Shown here piece by piece: positions 45,986-56,888 of a stretch of DNA of 64,000 bases. Every line of letters begins with the position of its first letter. Position 1 is the first letter of the stretch. The notes under the pieces are model-generated. The model worked only from the letters and a program-made list of their open reading frames with translations, ran no database searches and was not told where the DNA came from. The position numbers and the translations under genes were made by a program. This stretch comes from Turritopsis dohrnii (taxonomy: Eukaryota; Cnidaria; Hydrozoa; Anthoathecata; Oceaniidae), in the NCBI GenBank assembly GCA_027922465.2, contig BQMF02000027.1:372001-436000 (forward strand). The letters run 5' to 3'.

Positions 45986-48900
45986 ATGGCGTCTTCAATC
46001 GACACTAACTGTATGACGCTAAATCGTTTCATCTTGCAAGAGCAAAGAAACCATCCTACTGCCAGTGGAGATTTAACACACCTGTTGAACTCCATATTGA
46101 CTGCAGTAAAAGCTATATCGACAGCTGTGAGGAGAGCTGGAATGACAAAAATGTAATCTTGTTTTAATTTTAATTTCAAATGTCAATGATGAGACTACGA
46201 TTCCCCAGTTTCTTTCATATATGTATACTGGTTTGGGTTGTATATTTAGGACCTTCTTTTGAAATATTTTAGGTTTGGTGTGGCTGGTCATGAAAACACT
46301 ACTGGTGATAAAGTTCAAAAGCTAGACATTCTCTCAAATGATTTGTTTATCAATATGCTGCGATCATCATATACTGTTTGTGCTATGGTGTCTGAAGAAA
46401 ATGAGACAATGATAGAGGTTGAGACAGATAAGCAAGGCAAATATATTGTATATTTCGATCCTCTGGATGGTTCCTCGAACATAGACTGTTTAGTTTCAAT
46501 TGGTTCAATATTTGGAATTGCTAAAAAAGTAATGGCTTCAATTTTCATTTTTTATCCAATAATTTTCCAGCCTTGTAGTGATGAAGGTGCTTCATTAACA
46601 GAATTGGAATATTTACATCCTCATGAAACATCCAAAAACAAATAATGAATAAGTTCTTTGATGTTTTTCACGTTGACATTACAACTTTCGAAAACATTAC
46701 TTACTGGTAGATAGTCATAAAGTTTGACAGCTTTCTGTTTTTTGTTTCTGATGAATTGCAGTCACGTTATTTTTTTTATTATCAAGTTGTTATTATCATT
46801 CTGTATTTCATCTATTTGGTGTCCACACTCTATCAAGTTCTTCCTGTAATACGTGCTCCCCTAAGAACTACAGAAACTTGCAAAATAGGTGTCCTCTGCT
46901 CTAATAAACCCCACAGGCAATTTTAGAGTCAGGTTGATTTGAGGTATAAATGTAAAGCAGAAAACACTGGTGACATCATTGATGATAAAGACAATGATAC
47001 AGACGAGGAAAATAGACATCCCAGCGGGCAATCTGGTCAACAATTCACTGTGATGAAGAGCATTTTCATTGAAGTGGTTCATGTATTTATAGAAAAACAC
47101 TCCTACGCAGAGCTTTTTCAACAAATTTGCCCGCTGGGATAGAGTAAACCTTGTAGAAACTTTTATTTTAAATTCAACTATCATCTATCTGGATTTTCTT
47201 TTCTACGATATAAGCTAGGCTTAAGTAGCGGAACTGGCCCTTTTTAATGAAACTACTCCGAAATCCCGTAAATTTATAACAAGCACCTGGTGGACACGTA
47301 TTAAAGGAAATGCCGTCAAAGTATTTGCAATGAATTGCAAGTGCCACATCTCAGTTATGTGTTTCATGTTGCATTACAGAAAGAAGGTGAAGCTGTGTCC
47401 AAAGAAAATATTTTGCAGCCTGGTCGGGATTTTGTTGCTTCTGGTTACGCATTATATGGCAGTGCAACAATGGTTGTTTTGACAACAGGAAATGGTGTTA
47501 ATGGCTTTACCTTGGATCCAGTGAGTTGTTATTCTTCTGTTATTTTTTGTTCTTAGTGATAGGCATAAAAACAAGTGTATTTTATGGTAAAGAAATCCTC
47601 GACTAGAAGAAGTCTCCTTTTGTTTTATGGCATTCCCGTTTGACAAATTTGTTGAAAAATCTCTGCGAAGAAATGCATTCACACTATTCAAATGAAAGTA
47701 CTCTTCGTTAGAGGTGTTTTTTGACAATTTTTCCCACTGGGTTTCTCTTTAAATATCAAATAGGTTTTCTTCCTGTATATTAGACGATTGGCGAATTCTT
47801 GTTGACTGATCCAAAGATGCAGATCAAGCCACGTGGAAAAATCTACAGCTTAAATGAAGGTTACTCAGCACAGTTTGACGAGCCCCTCAAAAAATACTTG
47901 GATTCTATAAAAAATCCTCCGGTATGTTTTTTGCCCACCATGTTAGAGCCGCTGTGCTTTTTTTCCATTCGATCTGAAATACATATGTCTCGAATTTCTG
48001 TTTAAACAACGTATTAATACCTTGCTAACAAGTTTCGCCTCGTTTCTATACATTCTACTGTTTTATTAACAAAATTTCTTATTCCTATAGGTAATATTTA
48101 CTTATTAATATTTCCATTCTGCAGTGAGTGGGATAATTAAATTCTTTAAAACGAGGCTATACTTGTTGGCTTAGTCATAACACGATGTTTGAACAGAAAT
48201 TCGCAAAAGGTCTATTGACTCTACTTGTTTTTCTCTAATACGTGTAGGCAGGAAAAAGTGCTTATGGTGCACGTTATATCGGATCGATGGTTGCTGATAT
48301 GCACCGCACAATAAAATACGGGGGTATTTTTATGTATCCAGCCAACAAATCCAGTCCAAAGGGCAAGGTAAGCCTGCGTACCAAACTTTTGTTCGAAGAC
48401 CGTTTTCCATCCATCCTCAAGTCCCACGTAAACGAGGAAATCGGTTTCTGATTGGCTGATGGTAATATCTAATCAGGAAAAATAGAATTCTTTTTTTTTC
48501 TGTCCGCTCATCGATAAAGTAATTATAAGGAATTCCCAATTTCCTCTTCACAAAATCCTTCGCCCTGAAAGTCAATTTGGTTTTAGTCCACCGCTTTTTA
48601 GTATTAAGTGAACTTTCTCTATACACGTTTTTTTTATAAGGAACAAGTTTATAAGCAGCACTAGTAAATTTTCTCAAAAAGTTAAGCAACAGCACGACAA
48701 GGATCTCAGACAAATTAGCAACATGAAATTTTGAAATGATGCAGCACTAGCATAGCTACAACACATTTTTTAAAAATGCTATACTAGGTGGCTATACACC
48801 AGGTTACAGTACTAGGCCATACGTTTTGTATAATGATTTGAATTTCCTAGAGTTTATCCTTGACATTTTAGTTGAACAGCTAAAACGTACAAAAAGGTTT

Positions 48901-49272
48901 TTAAGATGACACTTTACCGAGTAATGCTTAGCAACAAATTAAGCAACATTACTACTAATAAATGGTCAGTTTTCAAGTAACATTACTACTCATGTCTGAC
49001 CTTGGTTGCTTATAAAAAAAGCGTGTATACATATAAGGTTTTATTCAAATCCAACCTCGATCGTGCGATTGATGGATTTCTTGCTTGTTTAGCTTCGTCT
49101 ACTGTATGAATGCAACCCCATGGCTCATATTGTGGAACAGGCCGGTGGCCTAGCAACCGATGGAAAGCAAAGAATCCTTGATATCATTCCGCACAATTTT
49201 CATGACCGATCCCCAATCTTTATCGGGTCCAAACAAGACGTGGAAGATTATTTGAAATTTGTACAGTCCTAG
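45986..49272 (+). CDS. FBP1: Fructose-1,6-bisphosphatase
   Basis: Six exons with matching phases: 45986-46152, 46273-46528, 47380-47520, 47784-47921, 48248-48367, 49093-49272; 333 residues, close to the 338 of the mammalian enzyme. Catalyses hydrolysis of fructose 1,6-bisphosphate to fructose 6-phosphate in gluconeogenesis, Mg-dependent, cytosolic, normally a tetramer. Visible: [20 protein letters not shown] at the N-terminus, the allosteric AMP site region; the dynamic loop [20 protein letters not shown]; the metal-site signature [11 protein letters not shown] at about residue 117; [22 protein letters not shown] (as [11 protein letters not shown]); [15 protein letters not shown]; and [20 protein letters not shown] with the substrate-binding lysine. 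All key residues are present, so a working, AMP-regulated enzyme is expected. Start ATG is the first in frame after an upstream stop. FBP1 versus FBP2 cannot be separated. Confidence 0.96.
47018..47140. repeat. CCCAGY foldback MITE, copy 15 (best ends)
   Basis: ATCCCAGCGGGCAATCTGG to CAACAAATTTGCCCGCTGGGAT; the 11-bp outer ends are perfectly complementary. In FBPase intron 2. Confidence 0.92.
47641..47742. repeat. CCCAGY MITE, copy 16
   Basis: GACAAATTTGTTGAAAAATC to CAATTTTTCCCACTGGG; in FBPase intron 3, about 40 bp before the exon 4 acceptor. Confidence 0.75.
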
Positions 49273-49435
49273 AGCTTTATCTCGTTTCTCTGTGAAGTTG
49301 CGTTGGTGTCTGGTGAAAATCTGTCTTGAGTAGGTGAGGCATATAAGGAGCTTGGTGAATTTATTCATTTTTTTCTATTGTTTTATGGTACGGTATATAA
49401 CATAAGGGAACAGATGTTATTTGCTAGGATTTGAT

Positions 49436-49452
49436 AATAAAATTTTAATAAA
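49436..49452 (+). terminator. Probable polyadenylation signals of FBPase
   Basis: Two overlapping AATAAA hexamers (49436 and 49447), about 165-180 bases after the stop codon. Confidence 0.6.
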
Positions 49453-49499
49453 ATTTTGAATCTAATTTCAATTACCTGAAACCACCCCTATGTTTATTC

Positions 49500-50870
49500 G
49501 CGGTAATAACATTACTGGGTATTGATTGGTGTTCGTTAAAGAAAAATGTTGTGTGAATATTGGGCTTGTACTTCAAATTATCAAATGAACCTTGTCCTAT
49601 ATTTTCGTGTCTTTTTATAGAAGTGTACTGCTCCGCATTGACTTATGCAACAGTTGATTTTGTTTTTGATCTGATTCTTTCTAAGAAAAATTCAACATAA
49701 TTCAACATAATTTTCACTCATTACAAAAAGGTACAAAGTGGGGACGGTATTACGAAGCAAGTCTTTATAATCTTTTCCACGTATGTTGAAGAGCGGATAG
49801 TGCTCTGTAGTGGCATTTCCTTATCAGGTGGTTACCCTCTTTCCACAAAACATACAAATTAGTGGACAATAAAAAAGGCGACAAAGTGACTGTGTGAACT
49901 TCCTTGTCCTTTTTTACCCTTCTTAAAGCTGTAAGTTTTTGGTTAGATCATATATGGACAGTAAAATGACCTGCAAGTTGTTTATTTGCCTTGTTAAATC
50001 AAACTTTTAGCAATAATTCATTTTCATATCTATTAAGGGAAATGAGACAAGCATCATTCTAGAGAAAATTACTTTAGAGATTCATATGTTTGTTTATTTG
50101 TTTATTTAAATATTCGAAGAATTTATTTATTAACCATTCGTAAAATTTTCTCCGAATAACCGTCCAGTTCTTAATATACGCTCGTGACAAAAAATGTTTG
50201 CTTTTAGAAGGTAATTAACGTATGATCATTAGAAAATCGACTGTTCCGTAACACTATTATCAATCTTAATCCCAAGTAGCTTGACAACTTCAACAATATC
50301 AATTTTGATAACCCCCTTGGTTCCTGCTGAATGTCAATATAGAAATAAGAAAGTTTTTTTGACAACTTTGCGCCCATTGGGTTATATCTCTATTCTTCAC
50401 TAAGAATGCTGACTACAATGAAAAGAGTTCTCAAGGTTATGCGCTCCTTCATATTAGTTTTTCAAAACTCTCCCAACCACTGTGGAGGAGAGGAGAGTGT
50501 TTCTGATTGAAGCAGTTCACCCTCACCGAAAAATTTTTGTGTTAATAAAAGTTTCGTTGTTCAAGAAAATTAAGATGAACTTTACATCATCCAGGACAGA
50601 GGAAGAGCTTCTCGTGCTTCCTTCCTTCACATTGCTAAACATTTGAAGTTGTTTGTATGGACAATATGCTTTTCTCTTAATTCAGAAAAATGTGTGTTTC
50701 TACGCAGTGTTTCAATGTAAAGAAGCATGTTTTATAAAGGTTTTCGTTCTGAAAAGTATGCTTCCGAAAAAAAAAGATTGTTTTCCAAAAGAGTTTTCTT
50801 ATCGTGATTTCGCAAGTTAAATTATCCCAAAAAACATCATAGTTTCACCGTTTAAATGTTATGGTACTAT
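49500..50870. other. No gene seen
   Basis: AT-rich; a MITE right-end fragment is at 50360-50385 (CAACTTTGCGCCCATTGGG). Confidence 0.4.
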
Positions 50871-50873
50871 AAT

Positions 50874-51236
50874 TACCGTATTTCCTCTAATAAACGCCGC
50901 CCTCTGATAAACGCCGCCCTCTATTAAACGCCGCACTTATATCCGAACGTTTGTAGTAAACGCCGCCCTCTAATAAACGCCTCCCTCTATTAAACGCCGC
51001 ATCTTGAAAAGCGGCGTTTATTAGAAAATAGGCTAAACAAGAATTACAAAAAAAGTTTTCATCTTATACTAGAAAACGGCAACAGTGATATTGCTCTTCT
51101 TTGACATTTTCGTGATCATATCTTTTGTGTATAACATTTTCACACAATCTAATGAACGCCTCCCTCTTTTAAACGCCACATCCAAAACCTTGAATTTGTA
51201 ATAAACGCCGTAGCGTTTATTAGGGGAAATACGGTA
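50874..51236. mobile_element. TACCGTATTTCC foldback element with AATAAACGCC repeats
   Basis: Left end TACCGTATTTCCTCTAATAA and right end TTATTAGGGGAAATACGGTA are inverted. Five or more tandem AATAAACGCCGCCCTCT-like units follow the left end, with further reverse and direct units on the right. No coding capacity. Confidence 0.85.
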
Positions 51237-51703
51237 AGCATACGATTTTGGACTTTTCTTCCAGCATAAGTTTTATTTAGTAAAACCTATAAGGATGATT
51301 GAATCAATATAAAGGAGAAGTTTGGCAACCTCGAATCCATAGCGGCAAATCTATCCGTATATTGAGAAGCTTGGTGTTTATAAGAACCTTTAAAATGTTA
51401 TCCTTGAAGATTATTTCAACTACAAAATGTTCTTATACTACCCTCATCTTCCATGAAGGTTTTCATAACAAATTTACTTTTTAAAAGGTCGCTGCTTTTC
51501 AATGAATGGGAAATTGATTATTGATCAATTGTTCGTTTGTATGGATTTTGTTTTCATGAAATTGAATCTTCATCGAGAATCTTGAAAAACGATGTTCTAA
51601 AATTACCCAGCCTCAAAACTGTCCTTAAATTGTTTTTTAATTTTTTTAGCCTCCTTCAGGCGTATTCAGGGTCAGTCAAGAAATAGTAGAGGGGTCCAAC
51701 CTT

Positions 51704-51788
51704 CAACCTCGAGCCCAGGGTCTCTTGTCTTTTCGATATACGGATTAGCAGCGAAGAAGAAGCAAGAGACCCTGGGTATGAGGTTGGT
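51704..51788. repeat. CCCAGGGTCTCTTG palindrome, copy 5
   Basis: CAACCTCGAGCCCAGGGTCT pairs with AGACCCTGGGTATGAGGTTG. Directly preceded by a hAT-like end (CAGGCGTATTCAGGGTCAGT). A fragment is also present at about 51326. Confidence 0.8.
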
Positions 51789-51946
51789 CATTCATTTCAG
51801 TCTAATTATTGGTAAAGGTTACAGACACAGTTTTCTGTTCTACTTTAAATTACTAACGTTCTCCTACAAGTTTTGACTGAGCTCTTGCTACGCTTCTATG
51901 GCCTGAATGATCTTTATAAGTTTGCTCTTGTTAAAAAAACAAGGCA

Positions 51947-52203
51947 AATCCAAGGGACCAGGGAAAATAGTTCCACTAAATCCAAGGGACCAGGGAAAAT
52001 AGTTCCAATTAATCCAAGAGACCAGGGAAAATAGTTCCACTAAATCCAAGGGACCAGGGAAAATAGTTCCACTAAATCCAAGGGACCAGGGAAAATAGTT
52101 CCAATAAATCTAAGGGACCAGGGAAAATAGTTCCAATAAATCCAAGGGACCAGGGAAAATAGTTCCAATAAATCCAAGGGACCAGGGAAAATTGAAAGTT
52201 CCA
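51947..52203 (+). repeat. 32-bp tandem array, eight copies
   Basis: AATCCAAGGGACCAGGGAAA followed by ATAGTTCCACTA repeats with exact 32-bp period at 51947, 51979, 52011, 52043, 52075, 52107, 52139 and 52171. Copies differ mainly at ACTA/AATA. The array runs into GTTCCACTTATCCGGGGTTC. Confidence 0.95.
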
Positions 52204-52909
52204 CTTATCCGGGGTTCCACAATCGAGCGGCAACTGTATCTCCGTTAAAAACTTTCGGATTAAATTGTTTTCAACTGATCTTCAGTGAGTAAACATTGTT
52301 ATGCTTATGGACCTGATTTCATCTGATCTGTACCGATTGTCTCGTTTTACCATCACGACAGTCGATTGACACGGTAAGAACTTCCTTTCGAGTGTATGTC
52401 CGGAGTGTTGGAAATCTGGGAAATTCGAATGCCGAAACAACGTTTGCAAGCCAAAATAATTCTGAATAAAAGTTCATAGAAACCTGTTAATTTTCGGACG
52501 TGTGTTCTGGTAGTTTATTTGATAGCTTGTTCAAAAGAAAAACGATATATCATCCATTAGAATAAGTGACCAAAAAATGGTTTATCCAAATTTATCCAAT
52601 TTTTTTGTCTCCCAAGATTTTTCATTAAATTCACCATGGCAACAAGTTGGTTAGTCAGTCACGGAATGTCACATGTGCATTCCTTTTGGGCCTGTAATAG
52701 TAATACATTCAGTATCACGTGGAGTAAAGTTCGCGTAGTTAACAGCTCATTTAGACTTCGGTTCGAGGATGTTTCAGAAACGTTTGTGGTTTTCTAACCT
52801 GGCACAATGAGATCATACATAGAAATATGTGAAATTAAATCGACGCGAACTTTTATCCAAGTCACGTATTCCTACACAGGCAAATAGCGACTGTAGGTAA
52901 AGACAGATC

Positions 52910-52967
52910 CAGTCTCCCAGGGCTTCTTGCCTTTTCGATGTACACTGGACACGAGGTTGGGTTACAG
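52910..52967. repeat. CCCAGGGTCTCTTG palindrome, copy 6 (partial)
   Basis: CCAGTCTCCCAGGGCTTCTT then GCCTTTTCGATGTACACTGG and ACACGAGGTTGG; the right arm is mostly lost. Confidence 0.55.
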
Positions 52968-53099
52968 TAACAGATTCATATTTTTGGATTAAGTTTCTGA
53001 TGTCATGTTATTGTGGTAAAGTAGTCTCTGGCCATACTTTACTTACATATAACCTGACGTGGAAGTTCCGGTTAGTGGGGTCACTGTATTTGATTTATG

Positions 53100-56000
53100 C
53101 GTTTCCGGCGGTTAGCTGCACTTCATTCTATACACGGTGAAAATATACAATGTTTGAAGCTATATAAATGTTTTTTTTTGTTTGTTTTTTGTCTCAATCC
53201 GATCTTTGTGTGTCGAGAGAACACAAAAGTTGATATTCCATACAAATGATATCCATATTTAGCATCTATTTTATCAAACAAGAATCTCATGAACATCTCT
53301 CAAATATTTATTTTTCTTACTCAGTATGAATCTTTTAAACATTTTTTAAATTGTCCGAATTTTTTGGATTGTCCGAATGTTTTAGAGTTTTTGCTTCACA
53401 AATTATCATTAATATTATGAATTTTCTGGTTTGTCAAAAAGCTAAATAATTTTTATCTAAGCAAATGAAGTCAATGGGTGTATGAGGGTGGAGGCAGGAC
53501 GGGTGTAGGATTCAAAATCTTTCATTAGACTTAAAACACGCCCAGTTGTTTTCTTTTCTTTTATGTTTTATACAAATAAATATACTTAGTTACCAGATCC
53601 GCTATATATGTACCGCATGTGAGAATACAATTACGATAATGTTGATACATGAAAGAGGCCTCATGGCTGACATCCAAAACGACTTTTTAATGAACTTCCT
53701 ATGACGTCATTATCTCGTTTATTTGAACAACAGAAGGTCATTATGAAAATTACTCTCCATTGGTGGTAACGTAAAAAAGCTCTCCTCCAGAGATATTTAA
53801 ATAGTCCTGAATCACCATCTTGTTGCTTTTCATGGGCAAGACTTTACTTTATTTTTTTGGTGGATTTTCCAGCGTTAATGATAGAAGAAATTTGCTTTCC
53901 CATTATGAAGAAGTACCTCAGAAGCCTGATACAAGTTTGTTGCTAATGGCAACAACTGATGATTTAAAATTAATTCTCTTACGTTACACACATTTTGCAC
54001 CAAATTAAAGATAATGATCTGAATGTAATTAAATTAACGTTTGTGCAACCATGGTATTCTGCATATGGATGAACCGATTAATTGATCGATAGGAGCGTAT
54101 TAAATCATTTACCTTCAGCTTTCTTCCTTGGCTATGTCGTTTTAATTGCATTGTAATAAAGATAGCATTATCTATAGATAACTATTTAACAGAACATTGG
54201 ACGGGGGTTGTACAAAAAAATGTTGAACTATTAGTGAATGATTTAAGAAAAAGAAGACAAATCGCATGGTTGAAAATGATTTATTGTGACATCTTCTTAT
54301 TTATAAACTACCGTCATGTTTCACCCCCCGGCTTCGTTAAAACATCCTCTTTTCGATTAAAAGCACCGGTAAAATTTGCACCCGTCACACACCACAGATT
54401 TGCACTATTTACTTCAGCCGCCACACACAGATTATGAAAAAAACAGGAAGTCACGGGAATACTCTTACATGCATGCGCCCATCTCCAATGCGATAAGATG
54501 TTTATTATGGGGGCAAAAAGGGTGCATAGTTGACTGAGCATAGCATCACGCCCCCGCTGATGTCAAGTACACATGTTAACTGGTACATGTTATATCGATT
54601 CAGCACTTCCAAAGGTTTTTAAACATGAAGCCATCATACAGAAAGAAAGTAGTATTGAGAAGTAGATTTGTATCTGGAAAACCTAGTGGTGCCCTAACCC
54701 TACTAACCCTCTTATTGGTTAAGGCTGAATTATTCCAAAATTTGTCAACAAAAGTCATTTTAGGTAAATTTTGGAATAAATTACCAAATTATTTCAATAT
54801 AGACGAAAGTTCAGGTTTTATGAAATTATTACGCACTTTTACGTAACACTATTATACCTTTTCTCACACACTGCTCACACTCACCCACAAATTTATAACT
54901 TCATAATTATCCATAGGTAGCTTTATAAACAAACATGGCGTGTGTAGAAAGATAAACAAACATAATTACTAAATCCTTCAAAACTATCCCAGCTCTTGTT
55001 TTGTGCAATAACAAACTATTTCCTTTTCACATGCATATCTATTGCGTAAATACTTCAAAAGAACAAACCATGAAAATGACTCAATGTTTTTCAAAGACGA
55101 TCAAATTCCCTTTTTCTATTTATAGCGCCATTTCAAAAATCGATTACCTTGGAGGTCTTCCGTTTAACGTGAAGAAAACACGTGAACGTTTATATTCTGC
55201 GTAATTTTTAGCAACTTCGCACTTAGGTCTTTTTATGCGCCATTTTTAATTAGTTTCTGTTAACAGGGGTTATACCACAATACGAAATTTCTATGGCCAT
55301 ACATGAAACTTGGAAACTAGACTTTGATGTTATATCCTAATACATTTATTTTGGCTTATTATGTCAAGTAGAGGCACGGTTCTCTTTTCATTTTCCAAGA
55401 TAAATAAGTCAAGAATTCTTTGAAACTTTTAAATCTTTACCACCAACCCTTTAGCATAAAGGGCGGACTATTTGAATTTTTAATGGGGTCTCGCTGGTGT
55501 GTTAAAAGTGAAAAAGTACGTAAATAATTACCGCCCACGCTGTAAACCTAGATACATGTTATACTTTGAAAAGCATAAATAAGAAATTGGTGATGACAAG
55601 ATAAAAAAGTTTTTTTTGTTAATACTTTCATTCCGACTAAAACTGTCTGATAATCACGTTACAATTTCGAATGGTTTCTCGTTTGTTTCGATAAACAAAA
55701 GAAGTGTTTAGATTATGGTCAAGCGCTGACGGTAATGTAATCTGATTCTGTTGTGGGAAAATTTCATAAACAACATGCCAACAAACCTCTATGGGTTTTG
55801 TTTAGGTGTCTGAAGGGTAAAAGCGATAAAGTTGAAACATGTAGTTATTGTATAAATAGAACTGAAACCATTGCATTGTAAAAATGCTGACTTCTGGTAC
55901 ATTAATCTCCTTGTGCATCTACAGAGAGATGACAGTGATGTTGACGTCAATGCAAATTCTCCTTTTATAAAGCTTAGAAGCGCCGGGTGTGTGTTATAAC

Positions 56001-56880
56001 AAAACACGACAGTGTTTTTAAAAGGATAACTATTAAATAGTCATTAACCATTAAGAATGAAGTAATGATTATCTATAACCCCCCGGAGTTTTAAAAATGG
56101 ATACGAAACATTTAGAAATAACTGAAGCGTATCTGAATTAACATGTATTATAAATCTGGAGACAATAGAACAATGGGTATTGTTGATTTTGATCAGTCAT
56201 ATTTTTGTAGTTTTGAAAAAAAATACGTGTCTACTCAAATTACTGTCAATTTTGAAACTTGTTCTTGCTCGCCATCGTAGTTGTTTTTATTGCCAACTTT
56301 TACAGAAGGAGGTATCAAATTCTTTTCCAAACAATTTTGATTCGAAAAGAAGCCATTAGATTGTAATTGTTTGTTATGGTCATAGTTTAGTTTTTGTGAC
56401 TAGATAACAACTTTAATATATAAAGTGACTCTACTATTAATCTGCGATGGAGTGGTGTGACATAAATGTTATTTTGATCGGAATTCTCGAGATTCCAATA
56501 TCTTGCGGTGCTTTAATCTAATTTTACGAGTTTCATATCAATGTTCTTGTCTCGCCTCATTGCATCTCCTGCCATTCATAACAATCTTTTAAAATGTATT
56601 GTCATTCGTCTTGTCTACAGTAAAATAAAACTCAGTTAGTTATAATTAAAGCTACCTTTTTTGTCGTTTATTTTCTCTTTCCACAGATTGTAAATGGTTT
56701 TTTGTTTGCTGTTGTTTCTTTATTATCAAGTAACTCACTTTTTAATAGGTAAATAAATGAATACAGAAATCTGCATGTTTTAGTTTGTGTGGATAGTTAT
56801 CGTTCGCAAAAGTTCATTAGAACATTAGACGTGTTCGATATATATTTCTGGTGAAAAGAAAACATTTATTTATTATTGGT
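53100..56880. other. No gene established; 5' flank of PRDM6-like gene
   Basis: Several open frames of 60-75 codons (53820, 54234, 54625, 55001) are somewhat richer in GC than their surroundings, but none has a recognised motif, a convincing splice partner or a conserved start. Upstream untranslated exons of the PRDM6-like gene could lie here unseen. Confidence 0.4.
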
Positions 56881-56888
56881 AGAATTGT

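Noticed and set aside
51947..52203. Regular 32-bp repeats suggestive of a CRISPR array
   Set aside because: The units are directly adjacent with no unique spacers, and the window is eukaryotic; it is a plain tandem repeat.
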